DNA of 64,000 bases from positions 1 to 64,000 of the forward strand of contig JAFRPL010000007.1 in the NCBI GenBank assembly GCA_017429165.1, in the 5' to 3' direction. A program made the position numbers and the translations under genes. The notes under the pieces were generated by a model. The model ran no database searches, was not told the DNA's origin, and saw nothing but the letters and a program-made list of their open reading frames with translations. Below are positions 16,101 through 23,467 of the stretch, piece by piece. Within the stretch, counting starts at the first letter, position 1, and every line of letters begins with the position of its first letter. The DNA comes from Clostridia bacterium. Lineage in GTDB: Bacteria > Bacillota > Clostridia > Oscillospirales > CAG-382.

Positions 16101-19100
16101 TGCCTCCGCCCGGTTCAGAACGGCGGCGGAATATGATTATTTTTTCGTTATGCAGGAACGACGACGTGAGGAACAGGCGTGAAAAAGCCGGATGAGACGA
16201 ATACGCCTGCGGTTTATCGAGTACCGGAGTGAAATGCATACAGAGCTTTTCCGCAAGCGCGGGGTCGGCGCGCAGATCGAACACGAACGCTCCGCCCGGC
16301 GACGTGATATGCCCTTTCACCGACAAGGGGCAGCGCGTATCTGACGATACGAACGCAAACGAATCTCTGCCGAACTCGGATGCGAACGGCGTTCCCGAAA
16401 AAGGCGAACAGCAAAACGCTCTGCCGTCTTTGACGGCGCCGAAAGTCACGCCCGAAATACGCGAAAAAGCCTTGAATTCCGTGCGGTCAACCGCGTATGC
16501 GCCGCAGCGCAGCGCCGTTCTGCCGTCGGAAGACGCCGCCATTGAAAGGTTGCCTTTTTTATACAGCGCGCATTCCGGGCGCGCCGTTTCGCAAAAGACG
16601 CGGTTCGGTGCAGAAACGAAATACGGTCTTTCGCGCTTTGTCTGCGGTCTTCTGCCGCGGCAGAGCTGAACGTCAGCGGGGATGCGTTCGCACAGCAGTT
16701 CGCGGCACGCCGCGATCTGTCTGTCGCGGAAGAAACGACGCCGCATTATGCCGTCGAAACACGCGTTGTCTATTGCGATCATGCTCATCCCCAGATGGTG
16801 CGCCATATAGCTGCGCACTATGCCGCCGTGTTCCGAACGGTCGGCCGCTTCGTAAAAGCCGTATTCGCCGCGCGCGCCGAGTTTTTCATATACTCCTAGC
16901 AGCCGCATGACGGATTCCGGCATACGTTCGAGCATAAGGAACGCCGAATACGGCGAAAAAACGCGCTCCGTACCCGGGTATTCCTTCAGCGCGAGCGCCG
17001 GCACTCCGTGCGCCTTGTACTGATAGTTCATATCGGCGTCGAAACAGTAATACCCGCTTTCGGAAGTCCCCCATAGTCTGTCTTTGCGGAAATTATGCTG
17101 GCAGTAAGCGGCGAACGACAGCGTTTCATCCAGGAACGAATTGGGGTACGAAGGCAGGAACAGCTGCGGCATAAAGTATTCGAACGCCGAGCCCGACCAC
17201 GATATCATCCCCACGAAACCGTTCTTTTCGGTCACCGCGCGCGAAAGTGCGTTCCAGTGCGATCCGGGCGTTATACCGTACGCGCATGCCCAGTAACAGG
17301 CGGTGCGGATCTCGCTCATAAGCATATCGTAATGATGCGGCGAAAAGCCGTTCTGTTCGGAATATCCAATATAGAACAGTTCGCGTTCTCTGTCGAACAA
17401 GAACGACATATCCATATCCCGCGCCAGCTTTTCGGCGCGTATGGCGAGCGCGGAGCCTTCTTCGCCGAACGAACGCAGAGACGCCGCCAGCGTTATGAGC
17501 ATAACGGCGAGATTGCCCGAATCGACGGTGGAAACGTATCTTTCGCCTATGACGTCGAGCGAACGCGTATCGTACCAGTTATACAGGTGCCCGCGGTATT
17601 TTTCCATCCTTTCGAGCGTCGAAAGGGTGTTTTCTATATCGCAAACCGCCTTTTCGCGCGGGATGAACCCCATATCGTCCGCCGCGGCGACGCACAGCAG
17701 ATACAACCCGATATTGGTGGGCGAAGTGCGTTCGGCAACGACTTCCGCAGGCGAAAACTGCACGTTGTCCGGCGGCAGAAAGTTAGTCTTTTCCGTCACG
17801 CGTTCGGCAAAAAAGGCGTACTGCTCGCGTGCGTACGAAAGCAGCTTTTCCTTGGTTTTTTCGTCTATGCGCTTTTCACGCGAGCGTACCGGGCGCGAGA
17901 CGAGATATGAAACGAACGGCAGAAAAAACGCCGCCGCGCCGAGTACCTTGAACACAAACCGCGGCGAAAGAAATATGAGCGCGGCCCCCGTCGCCGAACT
18001 CGCAAAAAACGCCGTTATGTTGGCGCAGACGCCGCCGGAACGCGCGTCGGTCTGGCTGAAAGTCGTCCATTCCAGCGTTCTGCGGTGCGAAACGAGCATC
18101 CTCCACCCCGCGCGCAGCGCCGCGTCGGCGGAGCGGAAGGCGTATTCGAACAGCGAGGAAAGCTCGTACGCGAGATTGAACGCGATCAGCTTTGCCGAAG
18201 AAAACATGACCGAAAAGAACCTTCTGGGCGTGAAAGCCCTGCCGAAGACCGCCGAAACGAACGAAAACGCTGCAGGGGCGAGCGTGTTCGCAAGCAGCAC
18301 CAGCGCAAAGACAGCGGCTTTGTACTGACCTGGCTGCGGCAGAAACGCGTAAGCCAGCACGCCCGACGCCGCGAATACGGGCGAAAGTTGACGCAGGGCG
18401 TTTTCGCACAGCACGAACCTGCCGGCGGCGGGAATGCGGCGCGAACCGAGCAGGCAAAGGTTTTGTATATCGCCGCGCGCCCAGCGATGGAGCCGCAGGA
18501 ACGCCGACGGCGGACTTTTGGGGTTGCTGTCAGAAAAAGTGACGTCAGGCACGAACATACACCTGAGTATCGCGCCTTCGGGGATATCGTGCGAAAGTAT
18601 CTTCCCTTCGGGAAAAGCGCCTTCCGCGGCGGCGGCGAACGCCGCTACGTCTATAAGTCCCTTGCCGCAGAATATGCCGCTGCCGAACAGCGACTGGTAA
18701 CGTTCGTACGATGCGGTGTCGTAAAGCGAGCCGAACTCAGCGCGTAAAAGCGTAAAATATGTGTCAAAGCTCTGCAAAAGCCCGGTCTTCATACGCGGCT
18801 GGAACACAGCGTGCCCCGATACAACGCGCCCGTCTTTGAGATACGGGCGGTTTGCCGGGTGAAGCGCGGTCGCCGTGAGTCTGCGCACGGCGTCGAGCGG
18901 TATGACCGTGTCGCTGTCGAGCGTCAGCAGATAGCTCGCGCCGCGCGCGAGACGGGCGTTTTGCGAATACGTGAAAACCTCTTTGCCCTCCGTGATGAAC
19001 TTGACCAAGTCGCACACGGCGCCGCGCTTGCGTTCCCTGCCCTGCCAGATCTTATCGGCGGCGTTGTACGAACGCCCGCGCAGAAACAGCGCGAAACGGC

Positions 19101-20133
19101 CGCCGTAAGCGGCGTTGAGTTCGCTTATGCGTTTTTGCGCGTAAGCCGCGATCGCCGCGTCGTCCGGAGAAGATTCGCTTTTGCTGTCCGTAAAGTCGCC
19201 GAGCACACCGAACACGGCGTCGGCGGAGCGGTTGCGAAGATACGCATTTTCGAGCTCGTCGAACACGGAAGAATCCTTTTCCGCACCGAACAGCAGCGTG
19301 GAATACACCACCACGGTGCGCGCCGAAGCGACGTCGGAATCACTTTCGAGCCGCAGCGGCGCAAACGGCGGTACGACGCGCGAAAACACGCGGTCGCAGA
19401 GCGTCCCGCTGAGCAGAAACAAGGGCGGCAGCGCAAAAACCGCGAAAAAGCCGAACGCGTAAAACGTAACGCCCGCAAAAAGCGCGAACAGCGCGAAAAG
19501 CGATATAAAAAACGCCGCCTTATGCGTTTTGCCGGTCGCGGCGGCGTAAAGACCGCCTTTCTGCGCGCAGAGCGCACTCGCGGCTTCCGGTTCGCCCGTC
19601 CCGCGGCGGCGCGCGTATCTTATCACCGCCTCGCGGCACATGTCCTTGGACCTTTTATCGTTCTGCGCGTACAGCTCGGCTCCGGCGCGGAGTATGTTTT
19701 CGGCGCCGCAAAGTTTTTCAAAGCATTCCTCGCACCGGATATCGCGCACGCGGTGCAGCGAGATCACGCTCGACGTGAGCCTTTGCATATCGCATCTGGC
19801 TCCGCCGGCAAGCGCCGCCGTTTCCTCGCCCGCGGAGATGATGAGCGCCGCGTTAAGCGCCGCCGGGATACTGTAGATTTCGGAAAAAGAAAAATCGGCT
19901 CCTTCGAAAAAAGCGAAAAAACTTTGTTTTTCGCATACGTTTCCGTTCCTGCCCAAATACCGCGCGCATTCCGAAAACACGCGCCCGTTCATTCCGCGCG
20001 CGCGGACCGTTTCGCGATACGCCTTTTGAATGAGATAGAAATTTTCGCTCAACACGCTTCCGGCACTTTCCGGTCGGTTTACATAATGTTCTATGCTCCC
20101 GTACGCGCTCGCGAGCCGCTTTTTAAGATCCAT
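13183..20133 (-). CDS. Cyclic beta-1,2-glucan synthase-like (GT84 plus GH94)
   Basis: This 2316-residue membrane enzyme has the architecture of NdvB/Cgs proteins. Membrane segments lie near residues 205-245. A GT84 glycosyltransferase domain at about 350-600 has TLDSDTVIPLD and RLHRWARGDIQN. More membrane helices lie at about 600-760. A glycoamylase-like domain at about 880-1170 includes WGTSESGYYCFD and MAHHLGMSM. A C-terminal phosphorylase-like GH94 part has GSCDWNDGFSAVG, where the first Asp is the family's catalytic acid. Known homologues polymerise UDP-glucose into beta-1,2-glucan and tailor it to cyclic forms. They are about 2800 residues, so this one is compact. GGAGG precedes the ATG at 20133. 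No transporter or modifying gene is adjacent. Confidence 0.88.
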   Translation of the reverse strand: MDLKKRLASAYGSIEHYVNRPESAGSVLSENFYLIQKAYRETVRARGMNGRVFSECARYLGRNGNVCEKQSFFAFFEGADFSFSEIYSIPAALNAALIISAGEETAALAGGARCDMQRLTSSVISLHRVRDIRCEECFEKLCGAENILRAGAELYAQNDKRSKDMCREAVIRYARRRGTGEPEAASALCAQKGGLYAAATGKTHKAAFFISLFALFALFAGVTFYAFGFFAVFALPPLFLLSGTLCDRVFSRVVPPFAPLRLESDSDVASARTVVVYSTLLFGAEKDSSVFDELENAYLRNRSADAVFGVLGDFTDSKSESSPDDAAIAAYAQKRISELNAAYGGRFALFLRGRSYNAADKIWQGRERKRGAVCDLVKFITEGKEVFTYSQNARLARGASYLLTLDSDTVIPLDAVRRLTATALHPANRPYLKDGRVVSGHAVFQPRMKTGLLQSFDTYFTLLRAEFGSLYDTASYERYQSLFGSGIFCGKGLIDVAAFAAAAEGAFPEGKILSHDIPEGAILRCMFVPDVTFSDSNPKSPPSAFLRLHRWARGDIQNLCLLGSRRIPAAGRFVLCENALRQLSPVFAASGVLAYAFLPQPGQYKAAVFALVLLANTLAPAAFSFVSAVFGRAFTPRRFFSVMFSSAKLIAFNLAYELSSLFEYAFRSADAALRAGWRMLVSHRRTLEWTTFSQTDARSGGVCANITAFFASSATGAALIFLSPRFVFKVLGAAAFFLPFVSYLVSRPVRSREKRIDEKTKEKLLSYAREQYAFFAERVTEKTNFLPPDNVQFSPAEVVAERTSPTNIGLYLLCVAAADDMGFIPREKAVCDIENTLSTLERMEKYRGHLYNWYDTRSLDVIGERYVSTVDSGNLAVMLITLAASLRSFGEEGSALAIRAEKLARDMDMSFLFDRERELFYIGYSEQNGFSPHHYDMLMSEIRTACYWACAYGITPGSHWNALSRAVTEKNGFVGMISWSGSAFEYFMPQLFLPSYPNSFLDETLSFAAYCQHNFRKDRLWGTSESGYYCFDADMNYQYKAHGVPALALKEYPGTERVFSPYSAFLMLERMPESVMRLLGVYEKLGARGEYGFYEAADRSEHGGIVRSYMAHHLGMSMIAIDNACFDGIMRRRFFRDRQIAACRELLCERIPADVQLCRGRRPQTKRERPYFVSAPNRVFCETARPECALYKKGNLSMAASSDGRTALRCGAYAVDRTEFKAFSRISGVTFGAVKDGRAFCCSPFSGTPFASEFGRDSFAFVSSDTRCPLSVKGHITSPGGAFVFDLRADPALAEKLCMHFTPVLDKPQAYSSHPAFSRLFLTSSFLHNEKIIIFRRRSEPGGGRYPYIGVASGDVKAAMEFGVCGSSLRSHSRTDMSSVFLSECRGGVKVCGDPDCTVRVLPSTRGNARFIIACGYTLREVTCAVAEARKAGIPAVRGTREDALASAAVSACLFERGANAKPSSGLASLWKAGVSGDCPLLVLEVYGKDRGPAESFIRAYRSLAGAYYKSELLFLIHERPGYETPLAQWVKEIVSAEGLDRCCGRKYGVFAANSSLFDESELRFIREFSAFRFESDSVFRPSAGYSGAGARVLRGSVSPMCEKIAPPSVFVSGAPPLPRSYVMSGFALGTLVTEKTLGFTFYGSARDGRISYFDQDPYAPAYGEELLMKRGGNLYDLVSLCASAEYRDGVARYTGCICGVGYTVRTFVHPRLPAKIIEAEFENDNVETVFCVTPQEKKFGAYAPGTRGTGFFVPVKHGSRMTCFVTCASKCEIFTDRTLALTGESAGSCDSVCIAANAQRVAFFLGACPTETGAVNVVSALRSGDISDFAKEASEFARSFIPPQTAFTQNGVTDSLYAYFAPYQAAFSRFLGRTGFYQTGGAYGFRDQLQDCLCLVYSRPDLVRAHILRCAAHQYMRGDVMHWWLKTERFTGTRTACSDDMLYLPLAVADYVEKTGDETVLEVKIPYISSPPVERGERFEKAERTPERESVYMHCLRALLYCAGRTGAHGLSLMGSCDWNDGFSAVGREGRGESVFTTFLLAYAAREFARVCDRTGDAKSAFVLRSVCERAADAGRNCFKGDRFPRGTFDDGSFFGVKESRECAIDVISQAFAAVVLGKTPETLSAVNAAYRELYDAEKKIFKLFSPPFETIDAGYVSAYPPGIRENGGQYTHGALWGIWGLAVCGEYEKAVRLINAVTPAGHTDPEKYMLEPYVIPADICPDGRGGWSWYTGSAAWFYKIMTEVIMGIRLSENFSKISVSPVCEYTFVCERGGCKLKIISSRAAGETPELDGVPCAFPLALPPGEHVLRVKAPY

Positions 20134-20199
20134 TTGCCAAATGCCTCCGCAAAAACGTATTCGCGTTTATTATTTGCGTAAGCATGGAAAATATACCCG

Positions 20200-20228
20200 T
20201 TGACATTTGGGCACTCTTATTGTAAACT
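20200..20228 (+). promoter_or_regulatory. comF promoter
   Basis: TTGACA (20200-20205) and TAAACT (20223-20228) with a 17-bp spacer lie in the divergent gap between the glucan synthase gene and comF, 18 nt before the ATG at 20246. Confidence 0.7.
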
Positions 20229-20245
20229 TTAATACGGTGATAAAT

Positions 20246-20953
20246 ATGAAATTCCTGCGTTCGCTCGAACGGCTCGTCTACCCGGACCGCTGCATAATAT
20301 GCGGCGACGTCACGCTGGAAAAGGCGCCGTTCTGCAAAGACTGCATAAAAGAATTCGTTTCGCTGTTTTCGGCGGAATGCCCCTCGTGCGGGAAGACCGC
20401 GCACGATTGCACGTGCGGCGGCGGAAAGAAGGATTTTCTGTTCTTCTATTCCGCGCCTGCGGCGAAGAAGCTCATTCGAACGCTCAAGCATTCCCCTAAT
20501 AAGAACGCCGCGGGATTCTTCGGCGACGTGATAGCCGAGTTTTACAAAGGCCGTAAATTCGACGCGGTCGCGTTCCCTCCGCGCACCGAACACAATATAC
20601 GCAAATACGGTCTGGACCACGTAAAAGCCATAGCGGGCAGCTATTCAAAAGCGAGCGGCGTACCGCTTTGTCTCGCGCTGGAACGCACTCACCGCGCCGC
20701 CGAACAGAAACTTCTTTCGGCGACTCAGCGGCGCCGCAACGCGCTGGGACTTTATACCGCAGACAAAGAAAAACTCGGTCCCGCAAGCCGCGTGCTGCTC
20801 ATCGACGACGTCCGCACCACGGGATCCACGATGAACGCCTGCGCGCTGGCGCTTCGCAAAGCCGGCGTAAAGCAGATAACGCAGTTCACGCTCGCCTACA
20901 CCCCTCCCGTAAAGAAAAAATACAAAGCCAAAAAAGATATTAAAAAAGTGTGA
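20246..20953 (+). CDS. comF: ComF family phosphoribosyltransferase-like protein
   Basis: This 235-residue protein has the ComF layout. An N-terminal zinc ribbon with four-cysteine pairs (CIICGD, CKDC, then CPSCGKTAHDCTCGG) covers residues 14-60. The phosphoribosyltransferase domain has the PRPP-binding loop VLLIDDVRTTGSTMNAC at about 185-200. In competent bacteria ComF supports uptake of transforming DNA; here no other com gene is in view. I prefer ATG 20246 over the earlier in-frame start, because the latter overlaps the promoter. The stop codon overlaps the 38-bp promoter block of the first sigma module. Confidence 0.88.
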   Translation: MKFLRSLERLVYPDRCIICGDVTLEKAPFCKDCIKEFVSLFSAECPSCGKTAHDCTCGGGKKDFLFFYSAPAAKKLIRTLKHSPNKNAAGFFGDVIAEFYKGRKFDAVAFPPRTEHNIRKYGLDHVKAIAGSYSKASGVPLCLALERTHRAAEQKLLSATQRRRNALGLYTADKEKLGPASRVLLIDDVRTTGSTMNACALALRKAGVKQITQFTLAYTPPVKKKYKAKKDIKKV

Positions 20954-20987
20954 GGTTTTTCGCGCTCACGACGTGTAAAGGGTGAAA
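20950..20987 (+). promoter_or_regulatory. ECF-type promoter block, module 1
   Basis: This 38-bp block recurs at the same position before all three sigma genes. Shared positions are GTGAG, TTTT, then after 9 variable bases CG-C-T-TAA, one variable base and GGGTGAAA. Spacing is identical in all three copies. The layout (a -35-like T-rich element and a CG-containing -10) fits an autoregulated ECF sigma promoter. It starts inside the comF stop region, and no sigma-A promoter is visible here. Confidence 0.72.
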
Positions 20988-21015
20988 ACGCCTTAAGGTG
21001 AAAGGAGCAGACGCT

Positions 21016-21576
21016 ATGGATAACGGCGCGAGTAGCTACCGCCGTTTCCGCGAAGACGGCGACGCCGAAGGACTTGCGGAGATAATACGCGAGTACCGCG
21101 ACGGACTTATAATGTACCTTTGCACTTACGTGCACGACTTCAATACCGCCGAAGAGCTTGCCGAAGACACGTTCGTGTATCTGGGTACGAAAAAGCCGCG
21201 CGATAAAGGCGGCAGCGCTTTCGGCACCTGGCTTTACGCCATGGCGCGCCGCATAGCGCTGAGTTATCTGCGCAAGGCAAAACGGCGCGGCGAATACCTT
21301 ACGGAAAACTGCGGCGAGATACCGCAGGACGAAATAACGCTTGAAGAATCGTATATCCGGGAAGAACGGCGCATAACCGTACACCGCGCCATGCGCGGAT
21401 TGAAGCCCGAATACGCGCAGATACTCTGGCTGGTATATTTCGAACGTATGTCCGTAAAAGACGCCGCGCGCGTTATGAACAAGTCGGCGCACAACGCGGA
21501 AACGCTTGTTTACAGGGCGCGGAACGCGCTGAAAGCAAAACTTTTAGAGGAGGGATTTGTTTATGAGGACATATGA
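21016..21576 (+). CDS. ECF sigma factor, module 1
   Basis: This 186-residue ECF-type sigma factor carries region 2 at about residues 20-95 (AEELAEDTFVYLG, then FGTWLYAMARRIALSYLRK) and region 4 at about 125-185 (QILWLVYFERMSVKDAARVMN, with the helix-turn-helix). It begins with MDNGA and then SYRRFREDGDAEG, shared almost identically with the sigma genes at 22907 and 26531, all exactly 186 codons. ATG 21016 has AAGGAG at 9 nt. It overlaps the membrane-protein gene by 14 nt, the usual arrangement for a sigma/anti-sigma pair. Confidence 0.9.
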   Translation: MDNGASSYRRFREDGDAEGLAEIIREYRDGLIMYLCTYVHDFNTAEELAEDTFVYLGTKKPRDKGGSAFGTWLYAMARRIALSYLRKAKRRGEYLTENCGEIPQDEITLEESYIREERRITVHRAMRGLKPEYAQILWLVYFERMSVKDAARVMNKSAHNAETLVYRARNALKAKLLEEGFVYEDI

Positions 21577-22588
21577 AGAGACCGCGCGTCGAGTGCTCGA
21601 CCGCGTGGACGAATACAACGAAAAAGCAAAAAAACGGAACAAAAATTTACGCATTGGCGCGGCGTTCGCGTGCTTTGCGGTCTTCGCGGTCACGGCGGTA
21701 TTCGGCGTGAAAGCGATGATGAAACCGAACGCAATAACAACGGAACACAGCGACGGCAATTCTGTTGAACCGTATCAAAAAAAGTACGCGGCGTTCACCT
21801 GCGGCTCATCCGACGGAGGAGAGATTTCCGTGATCGAAGAATACCCCGCCTGGAGCGGAAAAAACATTTTGGGATTCAGGGATGAGACCGCCCCGAAAAC
21901 CGCAGCCGTCACCGTTGACGGCGTGGAATACACCGGAACCTATGAAGAATCGGCAGTTTTGAAAAACGGGATATACTCGACGTCGGTTTCTCACTCGTAT
22001 TACCAAAAAGGAATGAACGATTATGACATAAGATTCTGGATAGACTCTAAAACCAACGAACTCACGCAATTTGAAGCGTACAAACCGTTATCCGAAAGCG
22101 GCGCCGTTGACGAAGAAAAATGCAGAGCCGTTGCAGAACGAACGGCAAAGTCGTATCTGGGCGACAAACTGAGCGATTACGAAATAGAATCAGGTTCAAA
22201 CGACCCGTATTATTATCATTATCGCGTTTGCAAAATGATCGACGGCTATCGATCGGCGTTTACTCTGAATATAGAGGTCGACAAAAACGGAATGATCACG
22301 CTGCTTATGGTGGGAAACAAATTTGAAGGTATTGATTCGCTTCCTTTTGATAAAGAAGAAGCGGATGCGCTGATATCCGAAAAAGTCAAAGCCATAGTTA
22401 AAGACGTCAAAGGCTATTCCGGTTATGAATACCGATATATAAAGCCCGTTGCATTGAACGATGGCGAAGTCGGAGCAGTTTACGGCGTGGTGATACGTTC
22501 TTCATACGATTTTTATGACGAAGTTAAGCAAAAAACACTTACGTTCGTTTCGGATTGTATAGTTGAAATACTTGTAAAAGAGCAATAA
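21563..22588 (+). CDS. Membrane-anchored putative anti-sigma factor, module 1
   Basis: This 341-residue protein has a cytoplasmic head of about 30 residues (RTYEETARRVLDRVDEYN...), one membrane helix at about 32-53 and an extracytoplasmic domain of about 290 residues. The head is similar to those of the proteins at 23454 and 27078. The ectodomain is alpha/beta with repeated Lys/Glu and Tyr-rich stretches, and its distal part loosely resembles PepSY-type domains. No zinc-binding anti-sigma motif (HxxxCxxC) is present. It starts at ATG 21563 with GGAGGG upstream, 14 nt inside the sigma gene. Anti-sigma function is inferred from context. Confidence 0.75.
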   Translation: MRTYEETARRVLDRVDEYNEKAKKRNKNLRIGAAFACFAVFAVTAVFGVKAMMKPNAITTEHSDGNSVEPYQKKYAAFTCGSSDGGEISVIEEYPAWSGKNILGFRDETAPKTAAVTVDGVEYTGTYEESAVLKNGIYSTSVSHSYYQKGMNDYDIRFWIDSKTNELTQFEAYKPLSESGAVDEEKCRAVAERTAKSYLGDKLSDYEIESGSNDPYYYHYRVCKMIDGYRSAFTLNIEVDKNGMITLLMVGNKFEGIDSLPFDKEEADALISEKVKAIVKDVKGYSGYEYRYIKPVALNDGEVGAVYGVVIRSSYDFYDEVKQKTLTFVSDCIVEILVKEQ

Positions 22589-22603
22589 TAATCGCGCTAT
22601 TCA

Positions 22604-22628
22604 GCCATGGCATAAAATAAGCCATGGC
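22604..22628 (+). terminator. Weak hairpin after module 1
   Basis: Two copies of GCCATGGC flank a 9-nt AT-rich loop, 15 nt after the stop of the first membrane protein. The following T content is low, so termination here is uncertain. Confidence 0.4.
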
Positions 22629-22710
22629 GTTTGCGCGTTTTCATAGTAAAGGAGTGAAAAGTACAGATATGAAAAGGATCCCTATCTGTATATGACCAAT
22701 ATCACATTCA

Positions 22711-22748
22711 AAGCCGCGACCGGTTTTTGCCGGCCGCGGCGCATTTTT
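22711..22748 (+). terminator. Terminator between modules 1 and 2
   Basis: GCCGCGACCGG and CCGGCCGCGGC (one mismatch) form a stem around TTTTTG, followed by GCATTTTTT. Together with the hairpin at 22604-22628 it separates the first two modules. The remaining 318-nt gap (22589-22906) holds only promoters and a spurious 8-codon frame. Confidence 0.75.
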
Positions 22749-22779
22749 TGCGCGTTTTTCAAGGAAAAATCGCTTGTCG

Positions 22780-22809
22780 TTGACACTGCCACGCAGCGTG
22801 TGATAAAAT
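22780..22809 (+). promoter_or_regulatory. Sigma-A type promoter, module 2
   Basis: TTGACA (22780-22785) and TAAAAT (22804-22809) are 18 bp apart, upstream of the ECF block. Confidence 0.65.
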
Positions 22810-22835
22810 AAATAAAAAAATTTTTCACTTTTTGC

Positions 22836-22873
22836 GTGAGGTTTTTGCAGTTTGCGGCATGTAATGGGTGAAA
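22836..22873 (+). promoter_or_regulatory. ECF-type promoter block, module 2
   Basis: Same 38-bp block as at 20950 and 26459: GTGAGGTTTTT, 8 variable bases, then CGGCATGTAA and TGGGTGAAA. It lies 33 nt before the sigma start, just downstream of the sigma-A promoter. Confidence 0.72.
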
Positions 22874-22906
22874 AGCCAAAAAACTATTGCAAAAGGAGTG
22901 GGCTGT

Positions 22907-23467
22907 ATGGATAACGGCGCAAACAGCTACCGCCGTTTCCGCGAAGAAGGCGACGCCGAAGGATTCGTTGAGCTGATACGCGATTACAGAGACGGCCTTA
23001 TTTTGTATCTCGATACTTTCGTACACGATTACCGCACCGCCGAAGAGCTGGCGGAAGATACTTTTGTTATGCTGGGCGTTAAAAAGCCCAAAGACAAAGG
23101 CAAGGGATCTTTTAAAACGTGGCTTTACACCATGGGGCGGAATATCGCGCTTATGTATCTGCGCAAAAAAAGACGCCGCGGCGAAACGCCGTTGGAAGAC
23201 TGCGACGCCATAACCCAAAGCGGCGAATCGCTGGAAGAATCGTATATCCGCGAAGAAGACAAAGTAACGGTGCACCGGGCGATGCGTTCGCTTTCGCCCG
23301 ATCAGCGTCAGATCCTTTGGCTCGTTTACTTTGAAGATCTTTCGGTCGCCGAAGCGGCTTCGGTCATGAAAAGATCGTTACACGCCGCGGAAGCGCTGGC
23401 TTGCAGAGCGCGCAAAGCGCTTAAAGAAAAATTAATGACGGAGGGTTTTGTTTATGAAAACATATGA
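22907..23467 (+). CDS. ECF sigma factor, module 2
   Basis: This 186-residue paralogue of the sigma factors at 21016 and 26531 has region 2 with AEELAEDTFVMLGVKKPK and FKTWLYTMGRNIAL, and region 4 with QRQILWLVYFEDLSVAEAASVMK. The first 30 residues differ from module 1 at only a few positions. Start ATG 22907 has AAAGGAG upstream. The C-terminal residues EGFVYENI overlap the start of the following membrane-protein gene by 14 nt. Confidence 0.9.
   Translation: MDNGANSYRRFREEGDAEGFVELIRDYRDGLILYLDTFVHDYRTAEELAEDTFVMLGVKKPKDKGKGSFKTWLYTMGRNIALMYLRKKRRRGETPLEDCDAITQSGESLEESYIREEDKVTVHRAMRSLSPDQRQILWLVYFEDLSVAEAASVMKRSLHAAEALACRARKALKEKLMTEGFVYENI

Noticed and set aside
22669..22695. 8-codon frame (MKRIPICI) with AAAGGAG upstream in the gap between modules 1 and 2
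   Set aside because: Too short to support; the region is better explained by terminators and promoters.
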